Positions 1 through 7,505 of a DNA stretch of 26,621 bases are shown in pieces; within the stretch, counting starts at the first letter, position 1; every line of letters begins with the position of its first letter. A program made the position numbers and the translations under genes. The stretch covers positions 1-26,621 of the forward strand of contig CAYYTU010000042.1 of assembly GCA_964474655.1 (NCBI GenBank). Direction: 5' to 3'. The notes beneath the pieces are model-generated. The model was not told where the DNA came from and made no database searches. It saw only the letters and a list, made by a program, of their open reading frames with translations. The DNA comes from CAYYTU01 sp964474655 (GTDB taxonomy: Bacteria; Chloroflexota; Anaerolineae; B4-G1).

Positions 1-46
1 GCACGCTTGCCCATGCCAGGAGCTCAAGCGAATTTTAAGAAAACGG

Positions 47-63
47 GTCAAACCGCGTTTGAC
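47..63. promoter_or_regulatory. Inverted repeat overlapping the argG -35 box (candidate operator)
   Basis: GTCAAAC and GTTTGAC are perfect 7-bp inverted half-sites separated by CGC. The right half contains the TTGAC of the likely -35 hexamer, so a bound dimeric regulator would block RNA polymerase. The regulator cannot be identified from the sequence, and no regulator gene is present in the window. Confidence 0.45.
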
Positions 64-87
64 AAAGATTAAAGATCGTGTTAAACT
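59..87 (+). promoter_or_regulatory. Sigma-70-type promoter upstream of argG
   Basis: TTGACA (59-64) is separated by 17 bp from TAAACT (82-87). The -35 is consensus and the -10 matches four of six positions. Transcription would begin near 94, giving a leader of about 250 nt before the argG start codon. This is the only clear promoter found for the cluster. Confidence 0.6.
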
Positions 88-138
88 CTGCGGCCAGTTG
101 GACGATAGCTTATAGAAGGCATAAAATCAGAGATCATA

Positions 139-210
139 ATGAGTTGTAGCAACATCACATTCCGCGCTAAGCAGCGAACCCGAGGAGAGCCAGTCCGCCC
201 ATCTGGGTAG
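139..210 (+). CDS. Possible Arg/Lys-rich leader peptide upstream of argG
   Basis: A 23-codon ORF runs from ATG 139 to TAG 208-210. Residues 9-15 read RAKQRTR and another Arg is at position 20, giving four Arg and one Lys. It lies between the promoter and the intrinsic terminator at 243-281, and its basic codons (163-183) overlap the 5' arm of a long leader hairpin. That is the layout of ribosome-mediated attenuation, and Arg and Lys are the expected end products of the operon. Against it: the ribosome binding site is weak (only AGAG near 130), and Arg codons arise easily by chance. It is too short for homology support. Confidence 0.35.
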   Translation: MSCSNITFRAKQRTRGEPVRPSG

Positions 211-232
211 GCTTGTTTCGGGCTGCATTAGC
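166..232 (+). ncRNA. Structured argG leader RNA (candidate attenuator)
   Basis: GCTAAGCAGC (166-175) can pair with GCTGCATTAGC (222-232) with one bulged A. Inside it are CCGA (180-183) with TCGG (218-221), AGCC (188-191) with GGCT (210-213), and a small CCCA/GGGT hairpin at 198-208. The 8-mer AGCCAGTC occurs in this structure (188-195) and again as part of the 5' arm of the terminator (246-253). The terminator's 3' arm GACTGGCT (264-271) could therefore pair with either copy, a mutually exclusive arrangement typical of attenuators. No T-box or common riboswitch consensus was recognised. An independent small RNA of about 185 nt ending at the terminator is the alternative. Confidence 0.45.
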
Positions 233-242
233 CGAAGATACT

Positions 243-281
243 AAAAGCCAGTCTCCAGATGGAGACTGGCTTTTCTCTTTT
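243..281 (+). terminator. Intrinsic terminator in the argG leader
   Basis: AAAAGCCAGTCTCC (243-256) and GGAGACTGGCTTTT (261-274) form a perfect 14-bp stem around the loop AGAT, followed by a T-rich run ending near 282. It lies between the promoter and argG, so it must be read through or conditionally opened for argG expression unless argG has a second promoter. Confidence 0.8.
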
Positions 282-282
282 T

Positions 283-303
283 ACGCGATGGTTACCATCG
301 CGT
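283..303. promoter_or_regulatory. Perfect 21-bp palindrome between terminator and argG
   Basis: ACGCGATGGT (283-292) and ACCATCGCGT (294-303) are perfect inverted repeats around one central T. The palindrome begins right after the terminator T-run and ends 27 bp before the argG Shine-Dalgarno sequence. It could be a protein operator or an RNA hairpin with an 8-bp stem; the sequence does not decide between them. Confidence 0.4.
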
Positions 304-345
304 TTCGCTTTACTTATGCAACCTAACACGAGGAGGTAAGTTGTA

Positions 346-1623
346 ATGAGCGGCAAGTTCGAAAAAGTGGTCCTGGCCTATTCCGGTGGGCTGGATACGT
401 CCGTCATCGTCACCTGGCTCAAGGAGAATTACGATTGCGAAGTCGTGACCTTCACGGCCAACCTGGGGCAGGGCGACGAGGAACTGGTGGGGCTGGAGGA
501 GAAAGCGCTCGCCAGCGGGGCCAGCAAGGCCTACATCGTGGACCTGCGAGAGGAGTTCCTGACCGACTACGCTTTCCCCACGATGCAATCCGGCGCGGTC
601 TACGAGCATCTGTACCTGCTGGGAACCTCGTTCGCGCGGCCGGTGACCGCCAAAAGCCTGGTGGACGTGGCGGAGAAAGAGGGCGCCGACGCCGTATCGC
701 ACGGCTGCACCGGCAAGGGCAATGACCAGGTGCGCTTCGAGCTGACGGTCAAAGCGCTGAACCCGTTCCTCGACGTGATCGCCCCCTGGCGCGAGTGGGA
801 GATACGATCCCGCGAGGACGCGCTGGCCTATGCCGATGCGCACGGTATCGACGTGCGGCAATCGGAAGGTTCGATCTACAGCCGCGACCGCAACATCTGG
901 CATATGAGCCACGAGGGCGGCGACCTGGAGGATCCCTGGAACGAGCCGAGCGAGGATGTCTTCTGCCTCACCACGGCGCCGGAGGACGCTCCTGACGAGC
1001 CACTTTATCTGACCATCGCGTTCGAGCAGGGCGTCCCGGTGGCCGTCGGCTCTGGAGAAGGGCCGTGTGAGGCGATGGATGCGGTGGAGCTGCTCACGCA
1101 CCTCAACGAGGTCGGCGGCGCGCACGGCGTGGGCCGCGCCGATCTGGTGGAGAACCGTCTGGTGGGGATGAAGTCGCGCGGCATCTACGAGACGCCCGGC
1201 GGCACCATCCTCTACGCCGCGCACCAGGGCCTGGAGAGCATCTGCCTGGATCGCGACACGTTGCACTACAAAGAGGTCATCGCCAACCGCTTCGCCGAGC
1301 TGACCTACTACGGCAAATGGTTCACCCCGTTGCACGAGTCGCTGCGGGCCTTCGTCGCCAAGACGCAGGAGCGCGTGACCGGCTCCGTGAGGGTGAAGCT
1401 TTACAAGGGCAATTGCGCCGTGGTGGGCCGCCAGTCGCCCCTCAGCCTCTACCGCGAGGAATTCGCCACGTTCGGCAAGGACGACGTCTACGACCAGAGC
1501 GACGCCGAGGGGTTCATCAATCTCTTCGGCCTGCCGCTCAAGGTGAAGGCCCTGGTAGATCTGGAGAACGGCGAGGCGGCGGATCTGGAGGCGCCGGATT
1601 ATAGCGTTTTCAAGCGTGACTAA
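346..1623 (+). CDS. argG: Argininosuccinate synthase
   Basis: ArgG is the cytosolic enzyme that joins citrulline and aspartate with ATP to give argininosuccinate, AMP and PPi, the penultimate step of arginine synthesis. The 425-residue product has the N-type ATP pyrophosphatase P-loop AYSGGLDTS at residues 11-19 and the family motif HGCTGKGNDQVRFE, and it has normal family length. AGGAGG at 331-336 lies nine bases before ATG 346, fixing the start. It is the first structural gene after the attenuator-like leader, and argH follows after 123 bp, so the terminal arginine steps head the cluster. Expression is probably controlled through the leader (inference). A long ORF on the opposite strand is only a GC-driven shadow. 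Confidence 0.97.
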   Translation: MSGKFEKVVLAYSGGLDTSVIVTWLKENYDCEVVTFTANLGQGDEELVGLEEKALASGASKAYIVDLREEFLTDYAFPTMQSGAVYEHLYLLGTSFARPVTAKSLVDVAEKEGADAVSHGCTGKGNDQVRFELTVKALNPFLDVIAPWREWEIRSREDALAYADAHGIDVRQSEGSIYSRDRNIWHMSHEGGDLEDPWNEPSEDVFCLTTAPEDAPDEPLYLTIAFEQGVPVAVGSGEGPCEAMDAVELLTHLNEVGGAHGVGRADLVENRLVGMKSRGIYETPGGTILYAAHQGLESICLDRDTLHYKEVIANRFAELTYYGKWFTPLHESLRAFVAKTQERVTGSVRVKLYKGNCAVVGRQSPLSLYREEFATFGKDDVYDQSDAEGFINLFGLPLKVKALVDLENGEAADLEAPDYSVFKRD

Positions 1624-1632
1624 TGGGCTGCA

Positions 1633-1723
1633 GAGTAGGGAGTATGGAGTAGGGAGTAGGGGATGATAGGACCGTCGGTGATCAGATGTCTGGCTTACTC
1701 CTTTACTTCCTAATCCCTACTCC
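1633..1723. repeat. GAGTAGG heptamer tract with facing inverted arm
   Basis: The argG-argH gap carries tandem GAGTAGG-like units. The arm at 1646-1660 is complementary, with one mismatch, to the arm at 1709-1723, with 48 bp between them. It is a G-rich variant of the GAATRGC/ATTCGCY arms found elsewhere in the cluster. The transcript could fold into a hairpin, but there is no T-run, so it does not look like a terminator. Confidence 0.6.
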
Positions 1724-1746
1724 ACGATGTTGAGGAGCTTCAAACG

Positions 1747-3108
<1,362 letters not shown>

Positions 3109-3117
<9 letters not shown>

Positions 3118-3147
3118 GCGAATCAGCGAATCAGCGAGTGAGCGAAC
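3109..3147. repeat. GCGAATCA-type tandem tract after argH
   Basis: Four to five degenerate 7-8-bp units (GCGAATGA, GCGAATCA twice, GCGAGTGA, GCGAACG) begin inside the argH stop region and fill the start of the argH-lysW gap. There is only one orientation here, with no facing arm. Confidence 0.55.
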
Positions 3148-3205
3148 GTTTGGTAAAACGTCTAGCAAGTATCAAGCACTAAGTATCAATCTAAAGGAGG
3201 CAAAA

Positions 3206-3370
3206 ATGGCTATGTGCCCGGAATGTGCAGCAGAGTTGGATCTGGCACCCGACACCGTCGTGGCGGAGATCGTCGTCTGCCCCGATTGCGGCGTGGAGTT
3301 AGAAGTGATGAGCGTCGATCCAATCGAACTGGATCTGGCTCCCGAGGTCGAAGAGGACTGGGGAGAGTAA
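3206..3370 (+). CDS. lysW: LysW amino-group carrier protein
   Basis: LysW is a small acidic carrier. Its C-terminal Glu side chain is ligated to the alpha-amino group of alpha-aminoadipate or glutamate, protecting it while later enzymes modify the side chain. The 54-residue product carries two zinc-binding pairs, CPEC and CPDC, and ends in EDWGE, the conserved C-terminus recognised by LysX, LysZ, LysY, LysJ and LysK. AAAGGAGG at 3193-3200 precedes ATG 3206 by five bases, so a much longer upstream reading of the frame is rejected. It is the only carrier in the cluster although two ligases follow, which suggests it serves both the lysine and the arginine branch. Confidence 0.96.
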   Translation: MAMCPECAAELDLAPDTVVAEIVVCPDCGVELEVMSVDPIELDLAPEVEEDWGE

Positions 3371-3507
3371 GCAAATAGCGAATAGCGAATAGCAAATAGC
3401 GAATGATGAATGGGGAATGGGGGATATAGAATAGAAGCGCTCCCTGTTCTCCATTCAAAATTCGCAATTCGCCATTCATTATTCGCAATTCGTAATTCGC
3501 TATTCAA
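3371..3507. repeat. Facing heptamer arms between lysW and lysX
   Basis: The left arm (about 3371-3418) is made of GCGAATA-like units. The right arm (about 3452-3507) is made of ATTCGCA-like units on the same strand, that is, the inverted sequence. For example, GCGAATGATGAATGGGGAAT is complementary to the right arm at all but about two of 20 positions. The transcript could fold into a long imperfect hairpin. There is no T-run after it and no gene in it. Confidence 0.7.
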
Positions 3508-3537
3508 ATGAACAGGAGGCAAAACGAACATGGGGAA

Positions 3538-4434
3538 GTGATTGTAGGAATACTGAGTTCACGCGTACGGGTCGAGGAGAAACTGCTCTTTGAGGCGTTG
3601 GAGGAGCGGGACGTGACGTTCGAGCGCATCGACTCGCGTCGGGTCGCCTTCGAGCTGGGCAATGGCTCGGCGGGCGTTAGCGCAGCGGGGGACGGCCTGG
3701 AGCGTCTGCAGGCCTGCGACGCGGTGCTGGTCCGCTGCCTGAGCCACTCGCGGGCCTACTACCTCACCCGCTGGCTGGAGGGGGCCGGCATACCGGCCGT
3801 CAGCCCGCACCAGTCGATCGCGACGTGCGGCGATAAGATGCTCACCAGCGCGGCCCTGCGGGAGGCCGGCGTGCCGATTCCGAACACGCGGATCGCGTTC
3901 ACGCAGGACGCGGCGCTGGAGACGATCGAGGAGATGGGGTATCCGGTGGTGCTCAAACCGCTCTTCGGATCGTGGGGCCGATTGCTGGCTCGCATCAACG
4001 ACCGTCACGCCGCCGAGGCGATCCTGGAGCATAAGAAGACGCTGGGCGGCTACACCCACGGGGTCTTCTACATTCAGGAGTACGTTGAGAAACCGGGGCG
4101 GGACATCCGCAGCTTCGTCGTCGGCGACGAGACCATCGCGGCCATCTATCGGAAATCGCCGCACTGGATCACCAACACGGCGCAGGGCGGAGAAGCCACC
4201 AACTGCCCCGTTACTCCAGAGATCGATCAGCTATCCCGTGCAGCGGCGCGCGCGGTGGGGGGTGGTATGGTTGCCATTGACCTGCTGGAGGATCCCGATG
4301 GTCGCTTGTTGGTCAGCGAGGTCAATCACACGCCGGAGTTTCGCAACAGCATCGACACGACCGGTGTCGATATTCCAGGAAGAATCATTGATCATATTGT
4401 GGAGGTCGCCATGAATGGCAAGTCGGGGCGATAG
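3538..4434 (+). CDS. lysX: Alpha-aminoadipate/glutamate-LysW ligase, LysX type
   Basis: This is an ATP-grasp ligase that attaches the alpha-amino group of its substrate to the C-terminal Glu of LysW. From GTG 3538 the product is 298 residues, normal for LysX/ArgX/RimK-type enzymes, and begins IVGILSSRVRVEEKLLFEA as the family does. It has the ATP-grasp segment GYPVVLKPLFGSWGR, the substrate-region motif HWITNTAQGG and the metal-site motif EVNHTPEF. The tail NSIDTTGVDIPG closely recalls Thermus LysX, so alpha-aminoadipate is the favoured substrate (inference). Start choice is unusual: an ATG at 3508 is in frame but lies upstream of the strong AGGAGG at 3514-3519. An ATG 10 bases after that AGGAGG opens only a three-codon ORF whose TGA overlaps GTG 3538. 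Confidence 0.9.
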   Translation: MIVGILSSRVRVEEKLLFEALEERDVTFERIDSRRVAFELGNGSAGVSAAGDGLERLQACDAVLVRCLSHSRAYYLTRWLEGAGIPAVSPHQSIATCGDKMLTSAALREAGVPIPNTRIAFTQDAALETIEEMGYPVVLKPLFGSWGRLLARINDRHAAEAILEHKKTLGGYTHGVFYIQEYVEKPGRDIRSFVVGDETIAAIYRKSPHWITNTAQGGEATNCPVTPEIDQLSRAAARAVGGGMVAIDLLEDPDGRLLVSEVNHTPEFRNSIDTTGVDIPGRIIDHIVEVAMNGKSGR

Positions 4435-4460
4435 ATAACGTCAAGATAGATGGCGTAAAG

Positions 4461-5363
4461 GTGGGGGTTCTCTGCTCCTGCGTCCGGATGGAGGAGAAGC
4501 GCATCTTCCAGGCGTTACAGGAGCGGGGCGTGCCTTTCGAGCGGATCGACGTGCGCGAGCTCACGTTCAATATAGGCAACAAGGGCTTCAAAGGCACTGA
4601 TTGCTGTTCTCCATTCTCCATTCTCCATTCTCCATTCTCTGTCGTTTTGATCCGCTGTTTGAGCCAGACCCGCGGCCTCTATGCCGCCAGGATGCTGGGG
4701 GAGCGCGGCGTGAGGACGGTGAACGCCCACCGGACCATCGCCACCTGTGGGGATAAAGTACTGACCACGATGGCGTTGATGGACCAGAGTGTACCCACGC
4801 CCTGCACGAGCGTCGCCTTTTCGCAAGCTACCGCGCTGGCGACGATGGAGGCAATGGGGTATCCGGTGGTGGTCAAGCCGACCGTCGGATCGTGGGGCCG
4901 GCTGATGGCCAAGCTGAACGACCGCGAGGCCGCCGAGGCCGTGTTGGAGCACAAACGGGCTTTAGATCGGGATGATCCTTACTATATGCAACGTTATGTC
5001 GAGAAGCCAGGACGCGACATCCGCACGCTGGTCGTCGGCGACGAGACAGTCTACGCTATCTACCGCCACTCGTCGCACTGGATCACCAACACGGCCCGCG
5101 GCGGCGAGACTTCGGTCTGTTCCATCACGCCGGAGGTCGACCGCATCTCTCGGGCTGCGGCGCGCGCCGTGGGCGGCGAGATCGTGGCGGTCGATCTGCT
5201 GGAGGCGCCCGATGGAGAGCTGCTGGTCAACGAGGTCAATCACACCCCGGAGTTCCACGGGGCGGTCGAGGCCACCGACGTCAACGTCGCCGGGAAGATC
5301 GTGGACTACGTGCTGAAAGTGGCACGTGAGCAAGCTGGTAAGGATGCAAGTGAGCGAGTTTGA
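4461..5363 (+). CDS. lysX: Second LysW ligase (LysX/ArgX family), carrying an in-frame heptamer insertion
   Basis: This ATP-grasp paralog of the preceding gene is 300 residues long. It has GYPVVVKPTVGSWGR, HWITNTARGG and NEVNHTPEF, so the catalytic regions are intact. The tail after NHTPEF reads HGAVEATDVNVAG instead of the Thermus-LysX-like RNSIDTTGVDIPG. With argG and argH in the same cluster, this copy is the better candidate for the glutamate-specific ligase (ArgX), but specificity is inferred. Four exact TTCTCCA units at 4607-4634 lie in the reading frame and encode SPFSILHSPFS around residues 51-61, where the paralog has unrelated sequence. The likely start is GTG 4461, just after a tiny ATGGCGTAA ORF and with a poor ribosome site; it is 26 bp from the first ligase. 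Confidence 0.88.
   Translation: MGVLCSCVRMEEKRIFQALQERGVPFERIDVRELTFNIGNKGFKGTDCCSPFSILHSPFSVVLIRCLSQTRGLYAARMLGERGVRTVNAHRTIATCGDKVLTTMALMDQSVPTPCTSVAFSQATALATMEAMGYPVVVKPTVGSWGRLMAKLNDREAAEAVLEHKRALDRDDPYYMQRYVEKPGRDIRTLVVGDETVYAIYRHSSHWITNTARGGETSVCSITPEVDRISRAAARAVGGEIVAVDLLEAPDGELLVNEVNHTPEFHGAVEATDVNVAGKIVDYVLKVAREQAGKDASERV
4607..4641 (+). repeat. Intragenic TTCTCCA heptamer array
   Basis: Four exact TTCTCCA units (4607-4634) plus a degenerate fifth lie inside the second ligase gene. They are the same kind of unit seen in the right arm at 12433-12460. Three units equal 21 bp, so the array adds a 7-residue periodic peptide without breaking the frame. Confidence 0.85.
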
Positions 5364-5384
5364 ACGTAGCGAGTGGGAGGTAAG

Positions 5385-6437
5385 ATGATTCAAGCAGCAA
5401 TTGTGGGAGCATCGGGTTATGCGGGCGGCGAGCTGCTCCGGCTCCTGTTGGGCCACCCGAAAGTTGAGGTGACGCAGATCACGTCAGAGACCTATAACAG
5501 GCAGTACGCGCATTTCGTCCATCCCAACCTGCGCGACCGCACCGACCTGAAGTTTCGCAGCCTGGATGATCTGGAGCCGGCGGATCTATTGTTTCTGGCG
5601 CTGCCGCACGGTCTCGCGATGAACCGCATCGACGAGTTCGCCGCGATGGCCGAGCGCATCGTGGACTTATCGGCTGATTTTCGCCTGCGCGACCCGGCGG
5701 ACTACGTCCGCTGGTACGATTGCGAACATCCGGCGCCGGAACGGCTGGGGGGAGACTCCCCCGAAAGCTTCGTCTATGGGATGCCGGAGGTATACCGCGA
5801 GGAGCTGGCGGGCGCAAACTACGCCAGTGGCACCGGCTGCAACGCCATCGTCACCAACCTGGCTCTGTTGCCGCTCTACCGGCGCGGCCTGGTGCGCGAG
5901 ACGGTGGTCGAGGTCAAGGTCGGCTCCGCGGAGGGCGGCAACAAGGCGAACCCCGCCTCCCATCATCCGGAGCGGGCGGGCGTGGTGCGCTCGTACGCGC
6001 CGGCCGGTCATCGGCACATCGCCGAGCTGATTCAGGAGCTGGCGCTCGATCCGGAGGAGCCGCACCTCCATTTCTCCGTCACGTCGGTGGGCATCGTGCG
6101 CGGGGCGCTGGCGACCTGTCACTGTCTGCTGGAGGAGCCGCTGGAGGAGCGGGACGCCTGGCGCATCTACCGCGGCGATTACAACGACGAGCCGTTCGTG
6201 CGGATCGCCAAATCGCGGCGCGGCATCCACCGCTATCCCGAGCCGAAGATCCTGACGGGGGCCAACTACTGCGACGTGGGCTTCGCCGCCGATCCCAAGA
6301 ACAAGCGGATGATCGTCATCGCCGCCATCGACAACCTGATGAAGGGCGCGGCGGGCAACGCGGTACAGACGATGAACGTGATGTACGAGTTCCCCGAGAC
6401 GATGGGGCTGGAGTTCCCAGGGTTACATCCGGTCTGA
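5385..6437 (+). CDS. lysY: LysW-bound phosphate reductase (LysY, ArgC family)
   Basis: LysY reduces the acyl phosphate on LysW-bound aminoadipate or glutamate to the semialdehyde with NADPH. The 350-residue product begins with the dinucleotide motif IVGASGYAGGELLRLL. It has the catalytic cysteine in GTGCNA (Cys152) and a GHRHIAEL segment with His209/His211 in the ArgC catalytic region. Length is normal for ArgC/LysY. GGGAGG at 5375-5380 sets the start at ATG 5385 rather than at an upstream GTG. The gene is 21 bp after the second ligase and 37 bp before lysZ. There is one copy for two ligases, so it probably serves both pathways. Confidence 0.95.
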   Translation: MIQAAIVGASGYAGGELLRLLLGHPKVEVTQITSETYNRQYAHFVHPNLRDRTDLKFRSLDDLEPADLLFLALPHGLAMNRIDEFAAMAERIVDLSADFRLRDPADYVRWYDCEHPAPERLGGDSPESFVYGMPEVYREELAGANYASGTGCNAIVTNLALLPLYRRGLVRETVVEVKVGSAEGGNKANPASHHPERAGVVRSYAPAGHRHIAELIQELALDPEEPHLHFSVTSVGIVRGALATCHCLLEEPLEERDAWRIYRGDYNDEPFVRIAKSRRGIHRYPEPKILTGANYCDVGFAADPKNKRMIVIAAIDNLMKGAAGNAVQTMNVMYEFPETMGLEFPGLHPV

Positions 6438-6474
6438 TACGAAAACGTGAAACGTAATATTAGGAGGCAGAGGA

Positions 6475-7287
6475 ATGATCGTTGTTAAAGCTGGAGGGAA
6501 TGGTGATTTGGATATCGAGGCCGTCTGCGACGACGTGGCCGAACTGGCGCAGAACGGCGAGCAGGTCGTGCTGGTTCACGGTGGATCCAGCGAGACCACC
6601 CGCATCTCCAAGGCGTTGGGCCATCCGCCGCGCTTCGTCACCTCGCCGTCGGGGCACACCAGCCGTCACACCGACCGTGAGACGCTGGAGATCTTCACGA
6701 TGGTGGTGGCGGGCCGCATCAACAAGCTGATCGTCGAGCGCTTGCAGCAGCTCGGCGTCAACGCCATCGGCCTGTGTGGGCTTGATGGTCGGCTGCTGGA
6801 GGGGAAACGCAAATCGGCGCTGCGCATCAAGGATCCCAAGGATGGGAAGCTGAAGGTGCTACGCGGCGAATACAGCGGCATCATCGAGAAAGTCAACGTC
6901 GATCTGCTGCAGACGTTGCTCGACGCGGGCTACGTGCCGGTCGTGGCGCCGGTCGCGATCAGCTACCAGAACGAGGGACTGAACGTGGACGGCGACCGGG
7001 CGGCGGCCGCCATCGGCACGGCGCTGCAGGCCGATCGCGTGATCATCCTCTCTAACGTGCCGGGGCTGCTGCGCGATATTGGCGACGAGAGCTCGCTGAT
7101 TCCGCACATCCCGACGGAGCAGGCCAAGGACTACCTCGACCGTTACGCCAAGGGCCGGATGAAGCGGAAGGTGTTGGGCGCCGTGGAGGCACTGCAGGAT
7201 GGCGTGAGCCAGGTCATCATCGCCGATGGGCGCGTGCAGGGGCCGATCCAGCGGGCGTTGGCCGGGCAGGGCACCGTGATCGCTTAG
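6475..7287 (+). CDS. lysZ: LysW-bound aminoadipate/glutamate kinase (LysZ, ArgB family)
   Basis: LysZ is an amino-acid kinase that phosphorylates the free side-chain carboxylate of LysW-linked aminoadipate or glutamate. The 270-residue protein has the N-terminal VVKAGGNG with Lys5, the HGGSSET glycine loop, the substrate-region NVDGDRAAAAIG, and the C-terminal GRMKRKVLGA segment typical of the family. AGGAGG at 6462-6467 supports ATG 6475. It sits directly after lysY, the standard gene pair. The stop TAG at 7285-7287 runs straight into a heptamer arm. Confidence 0.95.
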   Translation: MIVVKAGGNGDLDIEAVCDDVAELAQNGEQVVLVHGGSSETTRISKALGHPPRFVTSPSGHTSRHTDRETLEIFTMVVAGRINKLIVERLQQLGVNAIGLCGLDGRLLEGKRKSALRIKDPKDGKLKVLRGEYSGIIEKVNVDLLQTLLDAGYVPVVAPVAISYQNEGLNVDGDRAAAAIGTALQADRVIILSNVPGLLRDIGDESSLIPHIPTEQAKDYLDRYAKGRMKRKVLGAVEALQDGVSQVIIADGRVQGPIQRALAGQGTVIA

Positions 7288-7492
7288 CGAATGATGAATG
7301 GCGAATAGGGAATAGCGAATGACGGATGGCGTTGCTGAGACGATCCGCTGTGGTGGGACGGTCGTGAAGTTTTGACGCCGAAATCGGCGTAAGGTTCTCC
7401 GCTGCTACTTCATAACTTATGGCATCGTCGACAAGACCTTACCACAATTCTTCATTCCTCATTCGCAATTCGCAATTCGCAATTCGCAATTT
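7288..7492. repeat. Heptamer arms flanking a potentially structured spacer (lysZ-hcs gap)
   Basis: The left arm (about 7288-7330) has GCGAATGATGAATGG-like units. The right arm (about 7446-7492) has four ATTCGCA-type units ending just before the hcs ribosome site. The spacer between them has nested complementary segments: GTGGT 7350-7354 with ACCAC 7441-7445; GGTC 7360-7363 with GACC 7435-7438; GAAGT 7366-7370 with ACTTC 7407-7411; and ACGCCG 7375-7380 with CGGCGT 7385-7390. The last is a good hairpin; the outer pairings could be chance. No known riboswitch or promoter was recognised. Confidence 0.55.
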
Positions 7493-7505
7493 GAAAGGAG
7501 ATTAT

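Noticed and set aside
94..281. T-box, lysine riboswitch or 6S RNA in the argG leader
   Set aside because: I found no T-box consensus (TGGNACCGCG), no lysine-riboswitch core motifs, and no closing 5'/3' stem as in 6S RNA. It is kept only as an unclassified attenuator candidate.
310..1335. Long minus-strand ORF opposite argG (341 codons)
   Set aside because: It is the GC-driven shadow of a certain argG, with no ribosome site and no family features. The same applies to long minus ORFs opposite argH, hcs, the synthases, lysJ and purH.
3371..3507. CRISPR array
   Set aside because: Units are 7-8 bp with no unique spacers of regular length, and there are no cas genes.
7419..7505. Upstream start for homocitrate synthase
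   Set aside because: The extra residues (SSFLIRNSQFAIRN) are translated heptamer arm. A good AAAGGAG lies directly before ATG 7506.
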